Assembly: GCA_041397765.1 (NCBI GenBank)
Contig: JAWKWA010000018.1
Coordinates: forward strand, 1 to 64,000
Source: JAWKWA01 sp041397765
Lineage (GTDB): Bacteria; Pseudomonadota; Alphaproteobacteria; Rhizobiales; Hyphomicrobiaceae
Length of the DNA stretch: 64,000 nt
Direction of reading: 5' to 3'
The position numbers were made by a program, and so were the translations under genes. Under the pieces are notes generated by a model. That model had not been told where the DNA came from. It saw nothing but the letters and a program-made list of their open reading frames with translations, and searched no databases. Below, in pieces: positions 54,937 to 62,354 of this stretch; positions within the stretch are counted from its first letter, which is position 1; every line of letters begins with the position of its first letter.

Positions 54937-54977
54937 AGAGCCTGATCGGCTGAGATGCGCGAAACCTCGCGCGCATC
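54937..54977. repeat. Short hairpin repeat, copy 2
   Basis: Repeats the 26 bp of copy 1 (54937-54962). Its hairpin is GATGCGCGA (54954-54962) against TCGCGCGCATC (54967-54977), with one extra GC in the right arm. Copies 66 bp apart with conserved stems suggest a mobile or structural element. Confidence 0.75.
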
Positions 54978-54983
54978 GACGGT

Positions 54984-55311
54984 GCGCTCCGGCATTTTTC
55001 CCGCTGATTTCCTGCGACAATCACGCACACGCAAATATGATCAATTTCAATCATCAGTTTACAGACAATATCCATACGGAACGAACCTCCGGGCCCCGTA
55101 TGCTGGACGTTCATCGCCCGTTGGCGAGGTAATACTGGAGACGCTATTCGATAGATTTGGAATGTTCTGATTGCACATGCAAAAATACAATCGTCGATCT
55201 GTCAACCTTATGTTAATCCGCGGCTTTCAGGCTGTTTCCTGCAAAACGGGCGATCGGATGCCCCCGGCATTCGAAAGATGACTAGTGGCATAATCAGTGG
55301 AGTAGTGAGAA
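54984..55311 (+). promoter_or_regulatory. AT-rich upstream region of RTX protein 2
   Basis: About 330 bp are strikingly AT-rich relative to the genome, for example around AAATATGATCAATTTCAATC (55034-55053), CACATGCAAAAATACAATCG and TTATGTTAATCC (55207-55218). Curved AT-rich DNA upstream of rhizobial surface-protein genes is often a target of silencers such as MucR or H-NS-like proteins. Regulation here is inference. Confidence 0.5.
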
Positions 55312-56391
55312 ATGGCGACCATTCGCGGCAATCGCAAGAAGAATACCCTCACCGGCAACGATGGTGAGACCAACCGCATCTTCGGACTTGCCGGCAACGA
55401 CAAGCTGTTCGGCGGCGACGACAAGGACATGATCCAGGGCGGCACGGGCAACGACGAGCTCTATGGCAACGCCGCAAACGACAAGATGTACGGCGGCGCC
55501 GGCAACGACACCATGGAGGGCGGTGCCGACAACGACCTGATGCACGGCGGCACCGGCAACGACGAGATGTACGGCGACGACTCGGACGACACCCTGAGCG
55601 GCGCCGACCGCATGTACGGCAACGCCGGCGACGACGAGATGTGGGGTGGCGACGGCGCCGACAAGATCTATGGCGGCACCGGCGACGATACGATCGACGA
55701 CGGCGGCGACGCCAGCAACGACAAGATCTATGGCGGCTCGGGCGACGACGAGATCACCGCGCATGACGGCAACGACTATCTGCGCGGCGACAAGGGCGAC
55801 GACACCATCGACGGCGGCGCCGGCGCCGACCGCATCTATGGCGGCAACGACGACGACACGCTGTCGGGCGGCGATGACAACGACAAGCTCTATGGCAACA
55901 ATGGCGACGACACGCTGAACGGCGATGCCGGCGACGACAAGCTCTATGGCGGCAACGGCAACGACACCATGAACGGTGGCGCTGACGACGACTACCTGTC
56001 GGGCAGCCGCGGCACCGATACGCTGAACGGCGGCGCCGGCGACGACCGCCTCTATGGCGGCAACGATGCCGACACGCTGAACGGCGGCACGGGCGACGAC
56101 GACCTCTATGGCAATTCGGGCAGCGACACCTTCGTCTTCTCCGGTGCCAACGCGACCGTCGGCTTCGATCGCGTCATGGACTTCGTCGAGGGCGGCACGG
56201 ACGTGATCGATCTCTCGGGCCTCGGCACACGCTTCGCCGACTTCGCGGAGCTGCAGGCAGCGATGACCGACGACGGCACCGACACCGAGATCGTGCTCGA
56301 GACGGACATCATCAGCGGCGATCCCTCCGCCACGATCACCATCGAGGGCGTCGTGGTGGCCGATCTCGTCGCCGGCGACTTCATTCTCTGA
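55312..56391 (+). CDS. RTX calcium-binding repeat protein 2
   Basis: The 359-residue protein has an N-terminus MATIRGNRKKNTLTGNDGET nearly shared with protein 3. About 22 RTX nonapeptides follow (GGTGNDELYGN, GGAGNDTMEGG). After ~residue 265 comes a non-repeat C-terminal domain (SDTFVFSGANATVGFDRVMD, then DVIDLSGLG) ending in VAGDFIL. The domain is typical of type I-secreted RTX proteins. A 129-bp block (55903-56031) is identical to 57412-57540 in protein 3. It is likely a secreted Ca2+-binding surface or matrix protein. ATG 55312 is preceded by GTGAGAA. Confidence 0.92.
   Translation: MATIRGNRKKNTLTGNDGETNRIFGLAGNDKLFGGDDKDMIQGGTGNDELYGNAANDKMYGGAGNDTMEGGADNDLMHGGTGNDEMYGDDSDDTLSGADRMYGNAGDDEMWGGDGADKIYGGTGDDTIDDGGDASNDKIYGGSGDDEITAHDGNDYLRGDKGDDTIDGGAGADRIYGGNDDDTLSGGDDNDKLYGNNGDDTLNGDAGDDKLYGGNGNDTMNGGADDDYLSGSRGTDTLNGGAGDDRLYGGNDADTLNGGTGDDDLYGNSGSDTFVFSGANATVGFDRVMDFVEGGTDVIDLSGLGTRFADFAELQAAMTDDGTDTEIVLETDIISGDPSATITIEGVVVADLVAGDFIL
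55903..56031 (+). repeat. 129-bp exact repeat shared by RTX genes 2 and 3 (copy 1)
   Basis: By eye the block is base-for-base identical to 57412-57540 (offset 1509), including third codon positions, whereas flanks differ at many wobble sites. This points to recent gene conversion or partial duplication. Confidence 0.75.
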
Positions 56392-56410
56392 GGTCGCTCG
56401 CCAGAAAGCA

Positions 56411-56437
56411 GCCGGCGGGATCTCAGGGCCCGCCGGC
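56411..56437 (+). terminator. Stem-loop after RTX protein 2
   Basis: GCCGGCGGG (56411-56419) pairs perfectly with CCCGCCGGC (56429-56437) over a 9-nt loop, 20 bp after the RTX 2 stop. No T-run follows. It probably still limits read-through. Confidence 0.55.
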
Positions 56438-56820
56438 GAGCCCGGCCCTCCCGATGCCGGCCCGTTTGCGGCAGTGGCGGGGGCCGGGCGACACTTTCGC
56501 CGGCCGGGTCGACCATCGAGCCCGGCGCGACGGCAACCCCAAGGAGAGTGACCGACGAAAGACATCATGGCGCGGCTCCACCATCCCATTCCGGCACATC
56601 ATGCGCGTTCATTGTGCCGTTCCGGTCCGGCGAAAAGCATCCGCATTCGAGCAAACTGCGAAAGCGAATGTTAACTCCCGATCGACTGCTCCGATTCGAG
56701 CCGAGACCCTAAAGGCGTTGTTAACCCGCTTCAGCCATTGTGCAGTCCGGGCTGGCTGGCAGTGGCGTGTGGCGCTCCGGTCAGGTTAGTGGATAGTGGA
56801 GCAGTAAAAGGAACGCGCAA
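56438..56820 (+). promoter_or_regulatory. Upstream region of RTX protein 3
   Basis: About 380 bp without a gene. It contains GTTAAC-type half-sites (ATGTTAACTCCC near 56669; TTGTTAACCCGC near 56718), which resemble CtrA half-sites but lack the second TTAA. The final GTGGAGCAGT before ATG 56821 resembles the GTGGAGTAGT before RTX protein 2, so the two promoters share ancestry. Confidence 0.4.
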
Positions 56821-57885
56821 ATGGCGACTCTTCGCGGCGATCGGAAGAAGAACTCCATCGACGGTATCGGTGGCGAGACGAACAAGATTTTCGGCCTGGC
56901 CGGCAATGACATCCTGTCCGGCGCCGACGACAAGGACCTCATCCAGGGCGGCACGGGCAACGACGAGCTCTACGGCTTCAGCGAGAACGACAAGCTGTTC
57001 GGCGGCGCCGGCACCGACACCATGGAAGGCGGTGCGGACAACGACCTGATGCATGGCGGCACCGGCGACGACACCATGTACGGTGACGACGAGGCCGACT
57101 CGGAGATCGGCGACGACAAGATGTACGGCGACGCCGGCGACGACGAGATGTACGGCGGCGCGGGCGCTGACAAGATGTTCGGCGGCACCGGCGACGACGT
57201 CATGGACGACGGCTCCGACAACAGCAACGACAAGGTCTACGGCGGCGCCGGCGACGACGAGATCACGGCGCATGGCGGCAACGACACGCTGCGCGGCGAC
57301 AAGGGCGACGACACCATCGACGGTGGCGCCGGCGACGACAAGATCTACGGCGGCAACGACAACGACACGCTGTCGGGCGGCGCCGACAACGACAAGCTCT
57401 ATGGCAACAACGGCGACGACACGCTGAACGGCGATGCCGGCGACGACAAGCTCTATGGCGGCAACGGCAACGACACCATGAACGGTGGCGCTGACGACGA
57501 CTACCTGTCGGGCAGCCGCGGCACCGATACGCTGAACGGCGATGCTGGTGACGACCGTCTCTATGGCGGCAACGACAACGACACGCTCAATGGCGGCGCC
57601 GGCGACGACATCATGTATGGCGGCTCGGGCTCCGACACGTTCGCGTTCACCGGCACCGACGCGCTCGTTGGCGCAGACCGGATCATGGACTACGTCATCG
57701 GCACCGACACGATCGACCTCTCCGGCCTGACAACGGGCTTCGCCAACGCGGCGGCGCTCGAGGCGGCGATGACCGACGACGGCACGGACACCGAGATCGT
57801 TCTCGGCGGCGGCGCGACGATCACCATCGAGGGCGTCACCGTCCAGGAGCTCGTCGACGACGCGTTCAGTGACTTCGTGCTCTAA
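56821..57885 (+). CDS. RTX calcium-binding repeat protein 3
   Basis: The 354-residue paralogue of RTX protein 2 (MATLRGDRKKNSIDGIGGET start) has about 21 RTX nonapeptides, a C-terminal domain with SDTFAFTGTDALVGADRIMD and TIDLSGLTTGF, and an end of FSDFVL. Differences from protein 2 are mainly in acidic spacer residues. It lacks a Sec signal. Together with protein 2 it forms a tandem duplication. A perfect terminator follows at 57910. The secretion machine must be encoded elsewhere. Confidence 0.92.
   Translation: MATLRGDRKKNSIDGIGGETNKIFGLAGNDILSGADDKDLIQGGTGNDELYGFSENDKLFGGAGTDTMEGGADNDLMHGGTGDDTMYGDDEADSEIGDDKMYGDAGDDEMYGGAGADKMFGGTGDDVMDDGSDNSNDKVYGGAGDDEITAHGGNDTLRGDKGDDTIDGGAGDDKIYGGNDNDTLSGGADNDKLYGNNGDDTLNGDAGDDKLYGGNGNDTMNGGADDDYLSGSRGTDTLNGDAGDDRLYGGNDNDTLNGGAGDDIMYGGSGSDTFAFTGTDALVGADRIMDYVIGTDTIDLSGLTTGFANAAALEAAMTDDGTDTEIVLGGGATITIEGVTVQELVDDAFSDFVL
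57412..57540 (+). repeat. 129-bp exact repeat shared by RTX genes 2 and 3 (copy 2)
   Basis: Identical by eye to 55903-56031. The preceding 26 bp also match apart from one C/T change at 57411. Confidence 0.75.
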
Positions 57886-57909
57886 GACTTGACTTGCGAT
57901 CATGAGCTG

Positions 57910-57942
57910 GCGGCCGGGCGGCTTCAACCGCCCGGCCGCTTT
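57910..57942 (+). terminator. Strong stem-loop terminator after RTX protein 3
   Basis: GCGGCCGGGCGG (57910-57921) and CCGCCCGGCCGC (57928-57939) form a perfect 12-bp stem around CTTCAA, followed by TTT. It ends the RTX cluster. Confidence 0.85.
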
Positions 57943-58067
57943 GCGTGTGTCCCGACGCCGATCCTTCTGCACCAACCTCCTGCGATGCGCATCAGACCGC
58001 CCCGCGGCGCATGGCCGGGCGCAGTCCCGGCTTGCCGAGTGGGCCGGTCCGTGACATCGACAGGGCC

Positions 58068-58987
58068 ATGTCTATCGAAGCTGCCAGCTCCAAGGCCTCG
58101 TCCCTCTCCGAGCACCCGCTTCGGGGCCTTGCCCTCGTCGCCACCGCGGCCCTGCTGTGGTCGACGGGCGGCCTCATCGTCCGCTCTCTGGAGGCGACCG
58201 ACAGCCTGACGACGGTGTTCTGGCGCTCGGCGACGGCCTTCGTCTTCCTCGTCATCTTCCTCATCTGGCGCGACGGCCGCAACGCACCGCGCCTGTTCTT
58301 CGGCATGGGGGCGTCGGGCATCGCGGTGGCGCTCTGCTATGCGGCCGCCTCCGCCGCGCTCATCGTCGCCTTGAACCTGACCTCGGTCGCCAATGTGCTC
58401 GTCATCCTGGCGAGCGCGCCGCTGTTCTCGGCCCTCCTCGCCCGCGTCGTGCTCGGCGAGCGCATCAGCCCGGTGAGCTGGCTCGCCATTCTCGCCACCC
58501 TCGGCGGCATCGCCTTCATGGTCTGGGATGCGCTCGATACCGGCGGCATGGCCGGCAATCTCGTCGCCCTCGTCATCGTCTTTGCCCAGGCGATCGCCGT
58601 CGTCGTCATCCGCCGCAGCCGCGGTGTCAGGATGACGCCGGCCATGTGCCTGGCGACGCTGATCGCCGCGCTCGCCGTGCTGCCGTTCCTCAGCGCCCCG
58701 CTCGTCACGACGCCGCACGACATGGTGCTGCTGACCCTGTTCGGCGCCGGCCAGCTCGGGGGGGGGGGCGGCCGCGGGGGGGGTGGGGCGGCGCCCTCTT
58801 TGCCTATGGCGCACCGCATCTGCCGGCCGCCCAGACCGCGCTCCTCAACGCCCTCGAGCCGATCCTCGGCCCGCTCTGGGTCTGGATGGTGATCGGCGAG
58901 CGGCCGAGTGATGCGACGCTGATCGGCGGCGCCGTGGTGCTCGCCGCGCTGCTCGTGCACACGCTCGACGGGCTGAAGCGGCGCTGA
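58068..58987 (+). pseudogene. EamA/DMT-family transporter broken at a poly-G tract
   Basis: The first ~225 residues (58068 to ~58757) give a DMT exporter N-terminal half: LALVATAALLWSTGGLIVRS, ALCYAAASAALIVALNLTSV and PLFSALLARVVLGERI. The rest continues in another frame to 58987: LFAYGAPHLPAAQTALLNAL, then LGPLWVWMVIGERP, the second-half EamA signature. The switch lies in a run of 11 G (58758-58768) followed closely by 8 G (58776-58783). The natural sequence there is presumably short. This is either an assembly artefact or a phase-variable tract. DMT proteins export small metabolites. Confidence 0.75.
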
Positions 58988-59102
58988 GTGGGCACCGGGC
59001 TCGACGGGCCCTGGTGGAGCGAATTCGACATTTCAGTCCCGGGTGCGGACAGGCTCGTTGTCAAAAGTTGAATTCCAAAGCTCCACTAAGATCATAGGTT
59101 TG

Positions 59103-59179
59103 CTAGTGGTCCTGCTGAATCCGACATTTGCTCGGGAGTGGGCTGCGAAGGGATGCAAGTGTCGGATTTGGACCACTAG
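59103..59179. mobile_element. MITE-like 77-bp imperfect inverted-repeat element
   Basis: The left arm CTAGTGGTCCTGCTGAATCC plus GACATTTGC (59103-59131) mirrors the right arm (59155-59179, GCAAGTGTCGGATTTGGACC plus ACTAG). The arms differ by a 3-nt insertion and a few bases. Ends are CTAG, so a TA target would be cut as in IS630/Tc1 elements. There is no transposase. It is probably a non-autonomous element or a fossil of one. Confidence 0.55.
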
Positions 59180-59203
59180 GCAATGGGCCGTGCGGCTCTC
59201 CCC

Positions 59204-61039
59204 TCAGCCTGCGCTCGTCTCGCCGCGGAACTGCAGGTCGGCGAGGCGCTGGTAGAGCCCGCCCCGCGTCCTCAGGCTGTCATGTGTCCCCGTCTCGACG
59301 ATGCGCCCGCCATCCATGACGAGGATGCGGTCGGCGCGCTGCACCGTCGCCAGCCGGTGCGCGATGACGAGCGTGGTGCGACCCTTCATGATCGTCTCGA
59401 GCGCCTGCTGGACGCCGGCTTCGCTCTCGGCGTCGAGCGCGCTCGTCGCCTCGTCGAGCAGGAGGATCGGCGCATCGCGCAGGATCGCACGGGCGATGGC
59501 GATCCGCTGGCGCTGGCCGCCCGACAGCGTGACGCCGCGCTCGCCGAGCTCGGTGTCGAGCCCCTTGGGCAGCGCGCGGATGAAGTCGATCGCCTGCGCC
59601 GCCTCCGCCGCCCGCTCGATATCGGCCCGGCTCGCCCCTTCGCGGCCATAGCGGATGTTCTCCGCGATCGTGTCGGCGAACAGCGCCACGTCCTGCGGCA
59701 CGAGCGCGGTCCGTCCCCGCAAGGTCGCCAGATCGGCCCGTCTGACGTCGACCCCGTCGATCAGCACGCTGCCGCCGGTCACGTCGAAGAAGCGCAGCAC
59801 CAGATTGAAGAGCGTGGTCTTGCCGGCCCCCGACGGCCCGACGATCGCCACCGTCTCGCCGGGCTCGACCGTGAAGCTGACGCCCGACAGCGCCGCGCCC
59901 GAGAAGCCGTTGCCCTGATAGGCGAAGTCGACGTCGCGGAATGCGACGCGGCCGAGGGCAGGCGCGGGCAAGGGCTCGGGAACCGCGGGCGAGACGATGG
60001 CCGGCGTCGCCGACAGGAGCTCGCCGAGCCGCTCCGCCGAGCCCGACGCCTGCTGCACCTCGCCCCAAACCTCGCTCAAGGAGCCGAGCGAGGTCGCCGC
60101 GAACACCGCGTAGAGCACGAACTGGCCGAGCGTGCCCGCCGTCATGCCGCCCGCATGCACGATCGTCGCGCCGTGCCACAACACCGCGATGACGCTGCCG
60201 AAGATGAGGAAGAGCGCGACGGCGGTCAGGCCGGCCCGCGCCGTGATGCGCGAGCGCGCCGCCTCGAAGGCGCCCTCGGTCGCGCTCGTGAACCGCGCCG
60301 CAATGCTCGCCTCGTTGCCGAAGGCCTGCATGGTGCGGACGGCGGCGAGACTCTCGCCGGCGAGCGCCGAGCTCTCCGCCAGCGTGTCCTGCGCGGTGCG
60401 CGACAGCCGTCGCACCACCCGGCCATAGCCGACGAGTGGTAGCACGATGACAGGGATGGCGAGCAGCACGAGGCCGCTGAGCCGTGGGCTGGTCGCCAGC
60501 ATCATGACGAGCGCGCCGAGGAAGAGGACGACGTTGCGCAGCGCCTGGCTGACCGCTGTGCCGATCGCCGCCTTGATCTGCGTGGTGTCGGCGGTGAGCC
60601 GCGACATCACCTCGCCGGTGCGCACGCCCTCGTAGAAGCCCGGCGACAGCCGCGTCAGATGGGAGAACACGTCGCGCCGCAGATCCGCCACCACCCGCTC
60701 GCCGAGCCAGGTGACGAAGAAGAACCGCGCCGCGCTGGCCAGCGCCAGCACGCCCGCCACCACCAGCATGGTCGAGAAATAGCGGTCGATGAAGGCGCCG
60801 GTCTCGCTGGAGAAGCCATGGTCGATGATGCGCCGGACGGCGAGCGGCACGGCGAGCGTGGCGAGCGCGGCGACGACGAGCGAGACGATGGTGCCGGCGA
60901 GCATGCCGGGCCGCGCCGTCAGATAGGGCCTCAGGATGCGGAGGGGGGCGAGCGAGCGGCGGCGGGCGGCGGCCTCGTCCGCACCGGTCGGGGCGGCGGC
61001 GCCTGCGGTCCGGCTGGCCGCTCTGGCGTGTTCGGTCAT
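59204..61039 (-). CDS. ABC exporter, fused permease and ATPase (MsbA/BmrA type)
   Basis: The 611-residue half-transporter has six TM helices (residues ~35-320) with the usual coupling segments, then an NBD: Walker A GPSGAGKTTLF, signature LSGGQRQRIAIARA, Walker B ILLLDEATSALD, H-loop VIAHRLAT. It works as a homodimer to export lipids, drugs or toxins. It lacks a C39 peptidase or CLD domain and has no membrane-fusion partner, so it is unlikely to secrete the RTX proteins. It is divergent from rpmE, an order common in Rhizobiales. ATG 61039. Confidence 0.93.
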   Translation of the reverse strand: MTEHARAASRTAGAAAPTGADEAAARRRSLAPLRILRPYLTARPGMLAGTIVSLVVAALATLAVPLAVRRIIDHGFSSETGAFIDRYFSTMLVVAGVLALASAARFFFVTWLGERVVADLRRDVFSHLTRLSPGFYEGVRTGEVMSRLTADTTQIKAAIGTAVSQALRNVVLFLGALVMMLATSPRLSGLVLLAIPVIVLPLVGYGRVVRRLSRTAQDTLAESSALAGESLAAVRTMQAFGNEASIAARFTSATEGAFEAARSRITARAGLTAVALFLIFGSVIAVLWHGATIVHAGGMTAGTLGQFVLYAVFAATSLGSLSEVWGEVQQASGSAERLGELLSATPAIVSPAVPEPLPAPALGRVAFRDVDFAYQGNGFSGAALSGVSFTVEPGETVAIVGPSGAGKTTLFNLVLRFFDVTGGSVLIDGVDVRRADLATLRGRTALVPQDVALFADTIAENIRYGREGASRADIERAAEAAQAIDFIRALPKGLDTELGERGVTLSGGQRQRIAIARAILRDAPILLLDEATSALDAESEAGVQQALETIMKGRTTLVIAHRLATVQRADRILVMDGGRIVETGTHDSLRTRGGLYQRLADLQFRGETSAG

Positions 61040-61340
61040 GGTGTCTCGGACTGGCCTATCGCGGGAATGCTCTTTTGCGCCCGCACCTTGCCGGGCTCGC
61101 CCGGCCGATGCAAGCTCGCCGGCCGCGATCGCGCGCGACCGATTGCGCCCCTTCTGCCGTACGGCGCATTTCGCCCTGGCCGAGGTCGCCCCCGGACTTG
61201 TCGCCAGCGCACCGATTGACTATAAGCCTCGTCCAGAATCCCCGACATCCGCAACTGCGAGGGACCTCACCGATTGCGAGGTCGCCTTCGACGAGAAGGG
61301 GCCGAGCCGGCGGTGCCGGACGCGCCTTGAGGACCCAGCC

Positions 61341-61565
61341 ATGAAGAAGACCTCCGGCCTCCATCCCGCCTATCACAAGATCAAGGTCGTCATGACCAAC
61401 GGCACCGAGTTCGAGACCTTCTCGACCTATGGCAAGCCGGGCGACGTCCTCCACCTCGACATCGATCCCTCGACGCACCCGGCCTGGACCGGCGGCAACC
61501 AGCAGCTCGTCGACCGCGGCGGCCGCGTCAGCCGCTTCAAGAAGAAGTTCGAGGGCCTGTTCTGA
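61341..61565 (+). CDS. rpmE: 50S ribosomal protein L31
   Basis: The 74-residue bL31 starts MKKTSGLHPAYHKIKVVMTN and has STHPAWTGGNQQLVDRGGRV and the basic RFKKKFEGLF end. It has no zinc-binding Cys, so it is of the non-zinc type. ATG 61341 is preceded by GGACCCAGCC. The ~300-bp divergent gap to the ABC gene carries its promoter, which I could not locate. A strong terminator follows. Confidence 0.96.
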   Translation: MKKTSGLHPAYHKIKVVMTNGTEFETFSTYGKPGDVLHLDIDPSTHPAWTGGNQQLVDRGGRVSRFKKKFEGLF

Positions 61566-61635
61566 GCCGGCGCGGGGCGTAGGGGCGGCCGCGCGGCCGC
61601 CGCCCTCCCTCCTGCGTTTCGAGCCTGAATGCGAC

Positions 61636-61669
61636 AACGCCCCGGATCGATCGGTCCGGGGCGTTCTTG
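61636..61669. terminator. Terminator between rpmE and soxG
   Basis: AACGCCCCGGA (61636-61646) and TCCGGGGCGTT (61655-61665) form a perfect 11-bp stem with an 8-nt loop, followed by CTTGC on the rpmE strand. Convergent placement suggests use by both genes. Confidence 0.85.
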
Positions 61670-61694
61670 CATTTCCGATCGAGGCGGCCCGGTG

Positions 61695-62354
61695 TCAGCC
61701 GTGCTCGAAATGCGGCAGGTGCAGCTTCACCTTCGCCGCCTTCGGCGCGAGCTCGGGCAGCCCCCATTCGTGCCCGGCCTCGGCGAGCGTGCACCACAGA
61801 TAGTCGGCCATCGAGATGCGCACGATGATCTCGAAGCGGTCCTCGGCGCCGCTCGTGACATCCTCGACCATGGTGCAGATCGAAACCGTGCGGCCGAAAT
61901 TGGAGACGATGCAATCGCCCGCCTTGAAGGCGCGCGGGTGGAGGTCGACCGTAGCGATCCGCATCAGGATCTCGCGTGCCTTCGGACCCGCGAGCACGAT
62001 CTCGGTGTAGTAGTCGGTGACGTCGACCGTCTGGGCGGGTGACCCGGCGAGCGCCTTGTCGAGCGCCGCCTTGGCCGCACCTTCGCCGCCCGCCTCCGTC
62101 ACGATCATCCACTCGTCGGGGCCGAGCCACAGCGCCGAGGCGCCGCCCGACCGGCTCGTGCCCTTGACCGCCACAGGCAGCTTCAGGCCGAGCGCCTCGC
62201 CGACCGCACCTGAGATGCGATCGGGCGCCCCGCGCAGCGCGATCTTGCCGCGGAACGGCAGCTCGGCGAGCCGCGCCGCGCCATTCGGAGCCTTCACGGC
62301 GTCGCGATGCGAAAGCGCCGAGCGGCGGCGGGGATCGGTCTTTGCGTCGCTCAT
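61695..62354 (-). CDS. soxG: Sarcosine oxidase subunit gamma
   Basis: The 219-residue SoxG contains SALWLGPDEWMIV, VDVTDYYTEIVLAGPKAREI and FGRTVSICTMVEDV, all typical of the heterotetrameric sarcosine oxidase gamma subunit. SoxG stabilises the complex that demethylates sarcosine to glycine, giving H2O2 and 5,10-methylene-THF or formaldehyde. Its ATG overlaps the soxA stop (ATGA at 62354-62351), so it is coupled to soxA. It ends the sox operon at the shared terminator. Confidence 0.9.
   Translation of the reverse strand: MSDAKTDPRRRSALSHRDAVKAPNGAARLAELPFRGKIALRGAPDRISGAVGEALGLKLPVAVKGTSRSGGASALWLGPDEWMIVTEAGGEGAAKAALDKALAGSPAQTVDVTDYYTEIVLAGPKAREILMRIATVDLHPRAFKAGDCIVSNFGRTVSICTMVEDVTSGAEDRFEIIVRISMADYLWCTLAEAGHEWGLPELAPKAAKVKLHLPHFEHG

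Noticed and set aside
53450..57600. CRISPR-like periodic repeats
   Set aside because: The periodicity is 27 bp (nine codons) within open frames and encodes GG-x-G-x-D repeats, so these are RTX proteins.
59204..61039. ABC gene as the type I exporter for the RTX proteins
   Set aside because: It is a six-helix MsbA-like half-transporter with no HlyD partner, lies on the opposite strand, and neighbours rpmE as in genomes without these RTX genes.
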